Notes: generated by a model from the letters alone, not told the origin. 64,000 nt of DNA from Nostoc sp. FACHB-152 (GCF_014697475.1 NZ_JACJRV010000012.1:62001-126000), one strand, 5' to 3'; counted from the first letter of the stretch, positions 55,551 through 63,833 are shown. Numbers and translations: made by a program.

Positions 55551-57299
55551 CTAATTTTTTACATTTGCTGAATTAACTGCCGTTTTCTTGAGCCTTTCTA
55601 TCCGGCGTTGGAGAACCTCTACACGCCCTGAATCTCCCAGGAAAAAGACGCAGCGAGTGCCTTCTGCGGGGGTTTTGAGACTGATGAGGTAGTCGGTGAC
55701 GATGTTGTTGACACAAGCATTGCCGGCGGTGAGGGCTACACCGTGCTGTTCGCCCTCGACGGTCAGCAGGCTCGCGCCGAGCGTCTTGGCGAGGCTGATG
55801 CCGCCCTCGTGCGGGGTGGCCGGATCGCCAGTGACCGACACGACCAAGGTTTTAGGGAGTCCTTTGATGTTCTGGGCGTAGGGGTAGCCGAGGGTGGGTT
55901 TCACGCGCCAATGCTCACAGAGGTCACGGGCGTTGACGGGCCGGCCGGTGTCTAGGAAGGGCGCAACCTTGAAAATGTCGCGCGTCATTGCGCTCTCCTG
56001 CTCAGGCGTGTGGCGTTCCTCGTCAAGGCAGTTAATGGCCAGCAGGGACTCGTTGCCATTGCCGTAGCTACCGTCGGCACTGCGCTGGCTGAGGATATCG
56101 CGCAAGAACAGCAGGGTTTTACCGCTTCCGGCTTTGAGTTCGGTGATGGCTTTGATCACCGCAGGCCAGCCCGCCTCGTCGTAAAGCCCAGTGGTCACAC
56201 CGTCAATTACGGCGGTGTAAGTGACCTTGCGTCCGTCTGCGGTGATGATCGGTTTATCAATCAGTGGCCGCACGATCTGCTGGAAGGCGGCGGTAGCTTG
56301 CTTGGGATCGGTGCCGAGCGGACAAGTCGGGGTTTTAGCGCAGAAGGCCGCCATGTTGTCGAAGGCACGCTGGAAACCCGCAAACTGGACGAGGCGACGC
56401 TCGGTGGTGCCGGTGGTGGGGTCGATCGCGCCGTCGAGTACCATGGCCCGCACGTTCTGTGGGAAGGTTTCAGCGTAAATCGCGCCGAGCCGGGTACCGT
56501 AGCTGGCGCCGAAAAAGGAGAGCTTGTCATCGCCAAGCACCGCGCGGAGTACGTCCATGTCACGGGCGACATCGCGCGTGCCGACGTGAGCCAGCACGTC
56601 CTCACCGCCGGAACGCTCGGCGCATTTTTGGTACAACTGACGGGTCTCGTGGTCGGTGTAGTCCTTGCCCCCAGAGTTGATCGAGTTGACCAACTTGTCG
56701 GCCTCTCGTTCGGCATCGGTGAAGCAGTCTAGGGCTGGTGTCGAGGCCGCAACCCCGCGTGGGTCGAACCCGATCAGGTCAAACTGCTTGGCGATCGGAC
56801 TGTCGTCCAAGTCCTTTGCCACCATGACCGCGTAGCTCATCCCGGAGTAGCCGGGGCCGCCTGGGTTGAGCAGTAGGGAACCGATTCGTTTGCTCGGCTT
56901 GCCCTTCGCCGGTACGCGCAGGAGTGCAATCTGCGCGGTTCGCCCGCCGGGGTTCTGGTAATCGAGCGGCACCTCAAGCCGAGCGCATTTGAAGGTGTCG
57001 TTGGCGAAGTTTTTAGCGTCGGCATCCGTGGTGGCGTAGCCCTCGCACGAGCCGAAGGTCAGTTTCTGGTCGTAGAAGCGTTTCAGCTTTGCAGGGATAG
57101 TTCCTCCAGGCTCTGACGGGTAACCGAATGTGGGCTGGCCGCAGGCACTAAGAACCAGTATCACGGCCCCAATCATTAGCGAGCTTCGGACGTGGGGCTG
57201 GTGAGCAAGCATGGTTCTCCTCTTAGCGGTAACCGTTGGCTCTGAGGCGTGCGTGGGTAGGCCAGGATCTTGCTTGTGGTTAGAGAAAATGTGAGACAT
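55551..57299 (-). CDS. TAP-type alpha/beta hydrolase lipoprotein (actinobacterial-like)
   Basis: 582 residues. An N-terminal leader of 29 residues (MSHIFSNHKQDPGLPTHASE) precedes the lipoprotein signal MLAHQPHVRSSLMIGAVILV with lipobox LSACG at Cys 53. The tripeptidyl-aminopeptidase-like hydrolase follows: LLLNPGGPGYSGMSY, FDLIGFDPRG, nucleophile FFGASYGTR (Ser 266), DP in VSVTGDPATPHEGG and His in VEGEQHGVAL. The sequence is GC-rich and strongly resembles mycobacterial or other actinobacterial exported proteases. The C-terminus looks extended (RVEVLQRRIERLKKTAVNSA). The gene stands out from the host AT-rich DNA and was probably acquired. Confidence 0.88.
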   Translation of the reverse strand: MSHIFSNHKQDPGLPTHASEPTVTAKRRTMLAHQPHVRSSLMIGAVILVLSACGQPTFGYPSEPGGTIPAKLKRFYDQKLTFGSCEGYATTDADAKNFANDTFKCARLEVPLDYQNPGGRTAQIALLRVPAKGKPSKRIGSLLLNPGGPGYSGMSYAVMVAKDLDDSPIAKQFDLIGFDPRGVAASTPALDCFTDAEREADKLVNSINSGGKDYTDHETRQLYQKCAERSGGEDVLAHVGTRDVARDMDVLRAVLGDDKLSFFGASYGTRLGAIYAETFPQNVRAMVLDGAIDPTTGTTERRLVQFAGFQRAFDNMAAFCAKTPTCPLGTDPKQATAAFQQIVRPLIDKPIITADGRKVTYTAVIDGVTTGLYDEAGWPAVIKAITELKAGSGKTLLFLRDILSQRSADGSYGNGNESLLAINCLDEERHTPEQESAMTRDIFKVAPFLDTGRPVNARDLCEHWRVKPTLGYPYAQNIKGLPKTLVVSVTGDPATPHEGGISLAKTLGASLLTVEGEQHGVALTAGNACVNNIVTDYLISLKTPAEGTRCVFFLGDSGRVEVLQRRIERLKKTAVNSANVKN

Positions 57300-57363
57300 G
57301 GGGATAAACTCCTTCGAGCTAGTTATTGATGGGTTCAGGTATCAACGGGGTCATCGATTCCTT

Positions 57364-57752
57364 TTACGCTGCATTGCTGGTTTCATCCTTGATTTCGGTA
57401 AATGCTTTTAATTCGAGCATTTTGCCGCAGCGAAAGCACCAGACATCGCAGTACGAGTAATGAGTAGCCCTCCGGTCTTTGTCCTTCAGGGTGAGGTCGC
57501 CCAGTGCCGTGACGAAATCCCTCTCAGCAATTAAGTTCGCAACGATATTCAAAGGCGGTTCCACATACTCTGTTACCATCCATTGACGAACGACTTCTTT
57601 TCCGTTCAGGGCTTGTCGCCGACAAATGTCCATTCCATGTCGTCGGCGCAGAACGACAAGAATCCTTCATAGTTGCCTTGAGCGATCGCCGCGTTTGCCG
57701 CTTCTAAAATTGCTTTATTGTTCTCTGAAATCCGAATCTTTCCTCTGTTCAA
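57364..57752 (-). pseudogene. Frameshifted NTF2/SnoaL-like gene
   Basis: On the minus strand the first part reads NNKAILEAANAAIAQGNYEG then FLSFCADDMEWTFVGDKP and hits TGA at 57606-57608. One base added in the CCC just before restores the frame into LNGKEVVRQWMVTEYVEPPL and HYSYCDVWCFRCGKMLELKA. Together they form a complete NTF2-like protein, so a one-base deletion has split it. The start is probably TTG 57752, since no ATG is seen. It is cyanobacterial in composition. Confidence 0.75.
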
Positions 57753-57803
57753 AGCAACAAAGTGGTGTGAGTTGTTATGCTGTTGCCCCTCACTGGTTTA
57801 CTT

Positions 57804-58091
57804 CTAGAGACTGGTAAACGGCTTACATTGAATCGCCTTCACATTTCGCAGATAGTCCAACTGTGGCTCGAAGTCAGTCGGACAGAAGACATAAACATTG
57901 TCCTGCGATCGGCTAATGACTAAACGGTAGCTGCGTGGAATCCCTTTAGAACTTTCGATCACTTCGATTCTGGGAATCACTTGTAAACTAACTTGAGCCA
58001 GGGATGGAAAATTGAACAGTAGGAGTACGCCGAACAGAATTGTGATTGCGGTTGTAGTTGTGATTTTGGTTGAAAAAATCTTTCGGTTCAT
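57804..58091 (-). CDS. Small secreted hypothetical protein
   Basis: 95 residues. A signal peptide (about 1-32, TTTTAITILFGVLLLFNFP ending LAQ) then a small beta-rich domain VSLQVIPRIEVIESSKGIPR with two Cys (VFCPTDFEP and IQCKP) that may form a disulfide. No family recognised. The gene lies 17 bp downstream of the peptidoglycan-binding gene and in the same direction, so the two are probably an operon. Confidence 0.7.
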   Translation of the reverse strand: MNRKIFSTKITTTTAITILFGVLLLFNFPSLAQVSLQVIPRIEVIESSKGIPRSYRLVISRSQDNVYVFCPTDFEPQLDYLRNVKAIQCKPFTSL

Positions 58092-58108
58092 TAGAAATCT
58101 TCTGTGGC

Positions 58109-58546
58109 TTATGGTTGTGTAATGTTCTGTTGTTTCCAGGGAAGTGGGGATCGATAGGGGTTTTCGTGCATATCCAGGACTTCCCAGGTTGTTGGATTGA
58201 CTCGCCCTGTAACTGGGATTTTGTATCGTCTCTGGAGATCGCGTACCGCAGACGCTGTGACCGCACCAAAGGTGCCATCGACGATCGCCCCTTTTGGATT
58301 GCCTAACCTCACACCTGCGGCTCCTAAAAAGCCATTGTCTTGAAGAATGCGTTGTAACAATTGCACATTTCTGCCGCGATCGCCTTGGCGTAAGGTAGGT
58401 AAGGTTAAATCAGTGTAGGCAGTGGCGATCAGAATGGGGGAGGTTTGTTGTGGAGGAATGCTGTGTGCGATCGCTGGATGAGTGAGTGAACCTCCGAGCA
58501 ATCCTGTCGCTATCGTTATGAATCTGAAAATGGTTTGAAGTTTCAT
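58109..58546 (-). CDS. Secreted peptidoglycan-binding-domain protein
   Basis: 145 residues. A signal peptide (about 1-27, FITIATGLLGGSLTHPAIAH) is followed by a PG_binding_1 domain (about 52-128): LPTLRQGDRGRNVQLLQRIL, VDGTFGAVTASAVRDLQRRY, VTGRVNPTTWEVL. It should bind the cell wall in the periplasm, without an enzymatic domain. It forms a two-gene unit with the small secreted protein after it. Confidence 0.88.
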   Translation of the reverse strand: MKLQTIFRFITIATGLLGGSLTHPAIAHSIPPQQTSPILIATAYTDLTLPTLRQGDRGRNVQLLQRILQDNGFLGAAGVRLGNPKGAIVDGTFGAVTASAVRDLQRRYKIPVTGRVNPTTWEVLDMHENPYRSPLPWKQQNITQP

Positions 58547-58704
58547 GATTGTCCTCCTGATAGATCAGTTCTAGTTAGCATCAATTTTGTGTCGGAGTGA
58601 TTGACAAAAAACTGGGGCTTATTCATGGTGTTCCTTGTGTAGTACGTTTGACTCTATCTCGCATTGCTGAAACGAGTTTGTTTCGGCATCATCCGATTTA
58701 GACA

Positions 58705-59082
58705 CTAATGTTCAGAATTCACTTGCCATGTAATCACAATGATTTCCGCAAACGGTAAGACAAGTATTAGCCGCGAAAACGCTCCTAAAATGGCTTCCAT
58801 CGTCCAGTTCTGACTCTGAACCTCCCAGATCATCGAAACAATATAGAATCCCATGACCAACCAGGGTAGAATTACTGCTGAATTCCGTCTGCGATAGAAG
58901 CGGATCGTCCTCTCGCGCCAAAATGGGAAGGTGCTGAGGAGACAAAAAATGTAGGAGGTTCCTGCACTGATGAACAAGCTTCTTTGAAGACCCGAAGGCA
59001 GGTTTGGGTATCCAAGTGCGATCGCCGTCAAACAAACTCCGAGCGCGAGGTACAGAAAAGTAAACAAGGTAAATCGTTTCAT
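58705..59082 (-). CDS. Hypothetical membrane protein
   Basis: 125 residues from ATG 59082, with GGAG 9 bases upstream. About four membrane helices: FTFLYLALGVCLTAIALGY (5-23), SLFISAGTSYIFCLLSTFPF (34-53), VILPWLVMGFYIVSMIWEV (68-86) and LGAFSRLILVLPFAEIIVIT (98-117). No family recognised. Confidence 0.7.
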   Translation of the reverse strand: MKRFTLFTFLYLALGVCLTAIALGYPNLPSGLQRSLFISAGTSYIFCLLSTFPFWRERTIRFYRRRNSAVILPWLVMGFYIVSMIWEVQSQNWTMEAILGAFSRLILVLPFAEIIVITWQVNSEH

Positions 59083-59102
59083 TATTTCTTCTCCGGTAAA
59101 GC

Positions 59103-59444
59103 TTATTCTCTGTACCAGATACGCACACATTGAAAGCAATTGATTGCAAGACCCTGACTGATCATCACTGGGTGGAAAGCATTACTGGTCGTCACTCCGT
59201 AGACATCATCACTTGTGCCTTCAATCCGATCAGGTAAAACAACAGTTTCAACATTGATCACCTGTATCGTTGTATTTTCAATCCACTGATTTACAGTACT
59301 AACAACATCAGAGAAGGATTCGTAATCGGAAGCTCCGCCGAAGGGCCCCCGTTCAGTAATCCGAGGTGCAAAATCTTTGCACTGAATCATTTGATTTACC
59401 ACCTTAAAACTGTAGAGTTGAGCATCAATTCGAGTAGTGGGCAT
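59103..59444 (-). CDS. Hypothetical protein
   Basis: 113 residues. MPTTRIDAQLYSFKVVNQMI, SFSDVVSTVNQWIENTTIQV and NVETVVLPDRIEGTSDDVYG look like a small soluble alpha/beta protein; two Cys lie near the end (INCFQCVRIWYRE). It is 20 bp upstream of the membrane-protein gene on the same strand, so the two probably form a unit. No family recognised. Confidence 0.65.
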   Translation of the reverse strand: MPTTRIDAQLYSFKVVNQMIQCKDFAPRITERGPFGGASDYESFSDVVSTVNQWIENTTIQVINVETVVLPDRIEGTSDDVYGVTTSNAFHPVMISQGLAINCFQCVRIWYRE

Positions 59445-59518
59445 CGCCCACCATTTTTAAAACCTTTCACGGTAAAGCTTTGTGGGCAGTGCTAGCCCTA
59501 CGAGATATATTCCAAAAC

Positions 59519-60310
59519 TTAAGCCAACCTTGCCAGTAAACCCCTAAGAACAGAGGCAAAAGCATGAAAGCTGATATGGGCTAACATTGCAGCCTCTAGC
59601 GAATATTGCCAAAAGAGCCAGCCAAACGCGATTCCCCCAATCCCATTCAGTAACAACGCCCGAATAATCACAACTGGAGTGAGGGGAACGATCGCAGCAG
59701 TCGCTGGCAGGTGTAGTAGTCCAAATACCAAAGCGGCTAGAACAATCGCACCTTGGTATATTCCTTGGCTTGGCAGCGTAATGCCTTGTTTGAAGATTTT
59801 CCATGCTATCCAAACAAGCAGTGACATTAAGCCCCAGCGCATCAGAATTTCCTCAGTGATGCCGCCATAGAACATTGCTGTGAGCAAATTCAACCAACTT
59901 GGCACTGTATTATTGGCTGCCCGTAGCTCTTCAGGTAGGACAGGTTGCATCAACTGATCGAGCAACAAGAGAACGATCGCCGCCGCTGCACCCACACCCA
60001 AGCTCCACTTCATCTCAACGGCAAAAGATGGAGACTTAGCGGTGTGAAACACCCAATGATCAATCAAATGGGAGCTTAATCCAACACGATAGGCACAACC
60101 AATTCCGATTAGAATGCTGATTGCTAGTAGAATTGAATACTGTAGTCCTTGCAGAAGCATTAAAATCCCCAATGGTGGCACTTTTTCCAGTATTTCTGGC
60201 GACAGTTTCGCTAACTGTTGCTCGACTAAAGGAATAGACGCGATCGTAAACATCACAATTCCCACACTGCCCAATACAAATAAAATCCCGAATTGTTTCA
60301 GAATTGCCAT
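59519..60310 (-). CDS. CPBP-family intramembrane glutamic endopeptidase (1)
   Basis: 263 residues with about eight membrane helices. Motif 1 is GGITEEILMRWG with Glu 153-154, motif 2 is LVFGLLHLP and motif 3 is LAHISFHAFASVL, all with the expected catalytic Glu and His. Composition is cyanobacterial. CPBP proteins cleave in the membrane or protect against peptides; the substrate is unknown. It is followed on the same strand by two unrelated-composition CPBP genes. Confidence 0.9.
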   Translation of the reverse strand: MAILKQFGILFVLGSVGIVMFTIASIPLVEQQLAKLSPEILEKVPPLGILMLLQGLQYSILLAISILIGIGCAYRVGLSSHLIDHWVFHTAKSPSFAVEMKWSLGVGAAAAIVLLLLDQLMQPVLPEELRAANNTVPSWLNLLTAMFYGGITEEILMRWGLMSLLVWIAWKIFKQGITLPSQGIYQGAIVLAALVFGLLHLPATAAIVPLTPVVIIRALLLNGIGGIAFGWLFWQYSLEAAMLAHISFHAFASVLRGLLARLA

Positions 60311-60338
60311 TGGTTTAACCTCCAGATGATCCGTCCTA

Positions 60339-61076
60339 TCAGCCCATGCCAGCAGCTACCATCACTGGAATTGTGGGCAAGTTGAAAACGACGTGAACAA
60401 TGACAGCACTCCAGACCGAGCCGCTGCGGCGGAAGACCTCGGCAGTGGCGAGACCAGCGACTACGGCTGCGGGAAAGACGATGTTGATGCCGTGACCAAG
60501 GGCAAAGATCAAGGTGCTACCCACGACCCCGATGAACGAACCGTAGCGCAGCAGCGCGTTAGCGACGACACCCCGAAAGAGCAACTCCTCACCAAGAGGC
60601 GTGACGATTCCGAGGAACAACGTGGCTAAAACCAGGGATAGTACTCCGCCTCTGCCGCCCTCTGTGTACACACCCTGAACATTGTTGGTGTTCCCGGTGA
60701 TCTGAATCCAGCCCAGAACTGCCAATCCCTTGAGTACGAAGGCAACCAATCCGACTCCGATCGCGATGAGCAGCCAGTGCTTAGAGACTGGGCGCACGCC
60801 AAAGGCGTTCAGGGAACGAATCCGCAATAGTGCTGCCGCTGCAAACCCGGCAATTCCGGCGATGCCAGAGAGCGAGGTGAAAACCAGTCCATAGATTACG
60901 GGGTCAAGACCGAGCCGCTTGAGTTGTGAACCAACCCCGAATCCGATGATCGCGAAGACGACGAGACCGACGGCGATCTCAAGCCAGCCGGGACGGGAAA
61001 CCTTATTGGGCAGAACCAAGGACGCAACGGGGAGCTTCCCTGGCTTTTGTGGGTGGTTAGAAGACACTTTAGACAT
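60339..61076 (-). CDS. CPBP-family intramembrane glutamic endopeptidase (2), GC-rich
   Basis: 245 residues. The N-terminal 28 residues (MSKVSSNHPQKPGKLPVASL) resemble the leader of the hydrolase lipoprotein at 57.3 kb. About eight membrane segments follow, with motif 1 PLGEELLFRGVVANAL (Glu 163-164), motif 2 LIFALGHGINIVFPAAVVAG and motif 3 SAVIVHVVFNLPT. The gene is GC-rich like the hydrolase, unlike CPBP gene 1. It is likely transferred from an actinobacterium; the substrate is unknown. Confidence 0.9.
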   Translation of the reverse strand: MSKVSSNHPQKPGKLPVASLVLPNKVSRPGWLEIAVGLVVFAIIGFGVGSQLKRLGLDPVIYGLVFTSLSGIAGIAGFAAAALLRIRSLNAFGVRPVSKHWLLIAIGVGLVAFVLKGLAVLGWIQITGNTNNVQGVYTEGGRGGVLSLVLATLFLGIVTPLGEELLFRGVVANALLRYGSFIGVVGSTLIFALGHGINIVFPAAVVAGLATAEVFRRSGSVWSAVIVHVVFNLPTIPVMVAAGMG

Positions 61077-61127
61077 GGTGATGAAGTTCTCTGGTACATT
61101 TGCTGATGGTTTTACGAAATTATGAGA

Positions 61128-62111
61128 TCATCGATAATCCTTCCGATGGCTTTGGGAAAGGGGTTCGGATGCCTCATCGCGTTTGAACACCCGGAAAACA
61201 ATCACCAGGAAAACGGGAATCAGCACGAGAGAGGTGATGTCGTAGAATCTTGCATGGTACTCACTGATGCTGAACAGGGCTGGCGTAGTGAAGAAGCTTC
61301 CAGACCAGTTGAACAAAAGAAAGTACGCGATGTTGTTAGCGAAATGTGCGCCGATCGCAAGCTCGGTGGTGCCGTCGATCAATGAAACGATCGCAAACAG
61401 CAGACCCGTGCCGACGAAGAGTCCGAGGAACATCCCGATCCATCCGCCCTCCTGTGACTCTGGATTGGTGGCGTGCGGCAGCGTGAAGATCACAGCCGAG
61501 ACGATCGCCAGAAACACGCGGTTCGACCAGATCAGGCTTGCGCCCTGCACGATGTACCCGCGAAAGAAAAGCTCCTCGGTGGTCGTCTGGATCGCAGTGA
61601 TGACCAGTGCGATCGGTACAAAGAGCGCGAACGTCTTGAGGTCGGAGTTGAAGGAGAAGCTATCGGGGTAGAGGAGGTACTGCCCCAGTCCGGCTAGCAG
61701 CACCCACGGCACAAACCCAGCCACAAAGCCGTGACCGATGCGCCGCCAACTGATCTTCTCCCGCGCCGTGACGAGTGTCCGGGGATGACGCTGGTGGATG
61801 AGGGTGACGGCGATGAGGATTCCCGCGAGCCACACCGGAAAACCTGCCATGCTCACGACAAAGCCCCCCACCCGACCGAACGCGGCATAATCCAGCCGAC
61901 CGAAAGCCGCGACACCCTCTTTGCCGCCGATCGCGAGCGCGACGAGCGCACTGGCGAAGTTGGCAACGACCATCCAGGCAAAGAGGATGATCATCAGCCC
62001 CAGAACATACCGCCACCACCGATACTTACCCCACCGGGCAGCCTCGACGTAAGTCGCGTCTTTCACTTCTGTTCCGATTCCCTGGTGTCTTTTGATTGCT
62101 TTAATCTTCAT
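61128..62111 (-). CDS. CPBP-family intramembrane glutamic endopeptidase (3), GC-rich
   Basis: 327 residues from ATG 62111 with AAAGGAG upstream. The first 15 or so codons are AT-rich, then composition becomes GC-rich. About nine membrane segments; motif 1 TTTEELFFRGYIVQGASLIW (Glu 179-180), motif 2 VIFTLPHATNPE, and a final motif region LAIGAHFANNIAYFLLFNWS with the catalytic His/Asn. The Arg/Lys-rich C-terminus (VFKRDEASEPLSQSHRKDYR) is cytoplasmic. Transferred composition as for CPBP 2. Confidence 0.9.
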   Translation of the reverse strand: MKIKAIKRHQGIGTEVKDATYVEAARWGKYRWWRYVLGLMIILFAWMVVANFASALVALAIGGKEGVAAFGRLDYAAFGRVGGFVVSMAGFPVWLAGILIAVTLIHQRHPRTLVTAREKISWRRIGHGFVAGFVPWVLLAGLGQYLLYPDSFSFNSDLKTFALFVPIALVITAIQTTTEELFFRGYIVQGASLIWSNRVFLAIVSAVIFTLPHATNPESQEGGWIGMFLGLFVGTGLLFAIVSLIDGTTELAIGAHFANNIAYFLLFNWSGSFFTTPALFSISEYHARFYDITSLVLIPVFLVIVFRVFKRDEASEPLSQSHRKDYR

Positions 62112-62277
62112 CTTGGTCTCCTTTACTCATATATATATATGTAGTACTTGGAAGTTAGCGAACCTGTTTTGCAGTCATTCCAGTGAGGCGTTTAAATTCA
62201 ACAAAACAGGCAAAAACTAGCGAGCAAATGCGCGATCGCCGACTAGCACTCACAAACAAGTCAGGTATAAATAGAGC

Positions 62278-62913
62278 TTAGGGACTTGCTGCAACAATGG
62301 CTGTCATCAACTCTGTCATTTTCCAGCGTGCGGTATATCGAATGGTATTGATAAATAGGACTGGGGCAGTTGTCACTCCACTGTGTATTCCACTTTCGAT
62401 ATCTTCGTGGATGCGATCAACATATACTTGTTTAAACAAGTCTTTGAGAAACTGAGGAATATCAAGCCCCAAATCATTGGCGTACTCTACAAGATAACCG
62501 TTCTCTAACTTCTGTTGATAAACAAATAAAGTATCGTGCATTGACCAAAACTGTCCTTGGGCAGCGGCGGCTTCAGCGACTTCGGCGGCTCGTTGAGCAT
62601 GAGGATGAATCTGTGTTTGCGGAAAATGACGGAAGATAAAGCATAAATAATCTTCTCCAAAAGAAGCACTCAGCTCTTGTTTGATTCCTTGAATCATCCT
62701 GTAAACGTCCGCACTTATAGAGCATTGATAGTCTCCATACATCACCAGCACGACCTTGGCACTCAGCACACCTTGCATCCAATCTTGAGTTGAAGGGGGT
62801 ACAAGTAAAGAACTGTAGCTGCGATCATCGTTCATTTTTTTACGTTTGCAGCAAGTATGGAACTTTGCAATTGACTTGCTCAATCCATTGACTGCATCTC
62901 TATTTGCATACAT
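62278..62913 (-). CDS. DsbA/thioredoxin-fold protein with altered active site
   Basis: 211 residues (185 from ATG 62835). No signal peptide is evident. VLVMYGDYQCSISADVYRMI corresponds to the DsbA CxxC site but has CSIS, so only one Cys is present. ICFRHFPQTQIHPHAQRAAE and SGVTTAPVLFINTIRYTAR (cis-Pro loop TAPVL) complete the fold. It may bind or reduce via a monothiol route, or be redox-inactive. It resembles the thioredoxin-like domains attached to NhaA. Start is uncertain. Confidence 0.75.
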   Translation of the reverse strand: MYANRDAVNGLSKSIAKFHTCCKRKKMNDDRSYSSLLVPPSTQDWMQGVLSAKVVLVMYGDYQCSISADVYRMIQGIKQELSASFGEDYLCFIFRHFPQTQIHPHAQRAAEVAEAAAAQGQFWSMHDTLFVYQQKLENGYLVEYANDLGLDIPQFLKDLFKQVYVDRIHEDIESGIHSGVTTAPVLFINTIRYTARWKMTELMTAIVAASP

Positions 62914-63056
62914 TCAATATAGGAAATTGCCTTCAAGCTGTCTTCTATAGCGAGTTAAAATTTTTACAGTATAAATTGATAGAGCAATCATGCCATCGTG
63001 GAGTAGAAGGCTAGTTATAACTCAAGTTAGAATCCCAATTCTATCGAAAGTACATC

Positions 63057-63146
63057 CTATAAATTAACAATGCCGCGTTTAACGGCAACAGTTACAGCTT
63101 GGGTGCGTTCGTCCTTGACGTTGCCGTAGGCATCGCTCACATCTAA
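63057..63146 (-). pseudogene. C-terminal remnant of LuxR/NarL-type regulator
   Basis: On the minus strand DVSDAYGNVKDERTQAVTVA then VKRGIVNL, ending in TAG, matches the end of a LuxR-type HTH domain (DRTQAVTVALKRGI). Stops bound it upstream (TAG at 63147-63149), so only about 29 residues remain. Confidence 0.65.
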
Positions 63147-63239
63147 CTAGCAATAAGAAGCGCCTCTTACAACCAGGATGAGTACGATCCTGGTTGCAAA
63201 ATAGCGGGTTGAGGCATTGATATTTGCTGGCTTCTGCAC

Positions 63240-63833
63240 TTAGTTGCGATCGCTGGCACGATCGATCAGTGCGTTTGAGGGCAAGCTCGGATCAAGTACC
63301 TTGCGCGCACTGTCAACCCCTACAACGGGCAGTGTACCCGGATCAAGCATACCGAGTTGAACCAATACACTCGCCTGATCCCAGTAGAGATGTTCGTGGG
63401 CTAGCTTGTCATCACGAAACTGAACAATTACTACCAATGCCACTTCAACCCGTTTAAGAGTCGGAGCAATGCCAGGTAGCATCCAGTCCATCTGGATGGT
63501 ATGAGTGAACTTAAGTAGCATTTCATCGACGAGTTGATTGGTTCCGATTGTGCGCGAGACCGGAGTCAGCTCCATGTCCGGCGGCATCTGTGGAATGAAG
63601 TACTTGGAATAAAACTCGCGCAGTGCCGGTTTCCCTACTCCCCCAATCATTACCGGAATGCCGTTAACGTAAGCATCCTCAACCATCGTGGCGAGAGTAT
63701 CTTCAGTGTTGTGAGCGTCAAACTCAAGCCGCAGATGCTCATCCCAGAGTTCTTGCAAAAACTTCTGGGCTGGTGTCAGGTTGCTAGTTGCCTTTCCATT
63801 TGCTTGTTCGTCTACAGATTGCTGTTTGACCAT
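63240..63833 (-). CDS. NTF2/SnoaL-like protein
   Basis: 197 residues. KFLQELWDEHLRLEFDAHNT, EDTLATMVEDAYVNGIPVMI with a Gly-Gly-Val-Gly loop, LREFYSKYFIPQMPPDMELT and VALVVIVQFRDDKLAHEHLY are the NTF2-like cone pattern. DHLYWDQAS-type C-terminal residues suggest a small-molecule or steroid-like binding pocket. Enzyme activity unknown. It has a longer C-terminal extension (about residues 155-197) than typical SnoaL proteins. Confidence 0.85.
   Translation of the reverse strand: MVKQQSVDEQANGKATSNLTPAQKFLQELWDEHLRLEFDAHNTEDTLATMVEDAYVNGIPVMIGGVGKPALREFYSKYFIPQMPPDMELTPVSRTIGTNQLVDEMLLKFTHTIQMDWMLPGIAPTLKRVEVALVVIVQFRDDKLAHEHLYWDQASVLVQLGMLDPGTLPVVGVDSARKVLDPSLPSNALIDRASDRN

Noticed and set aside
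56010-56732. Long plus-strand frame of 240 codons opposite the hydrolase gene
   Set aside because: High-GC antisense shadow of the hydrolase; the minus-strand gene has clear hydrolase motifs.
58712-59149. Second minus-strand frame of 145 codons overlapping the membrane protein
   Set aside because: It is offset by one base from the membrane-protein frame, lacks membrane-helix structure and has no ribosome site.
61731-62144. Charged plus-strand frame opposite CPBP gene 3
   Set aside because: GC-rich antisense shadow with no domain.
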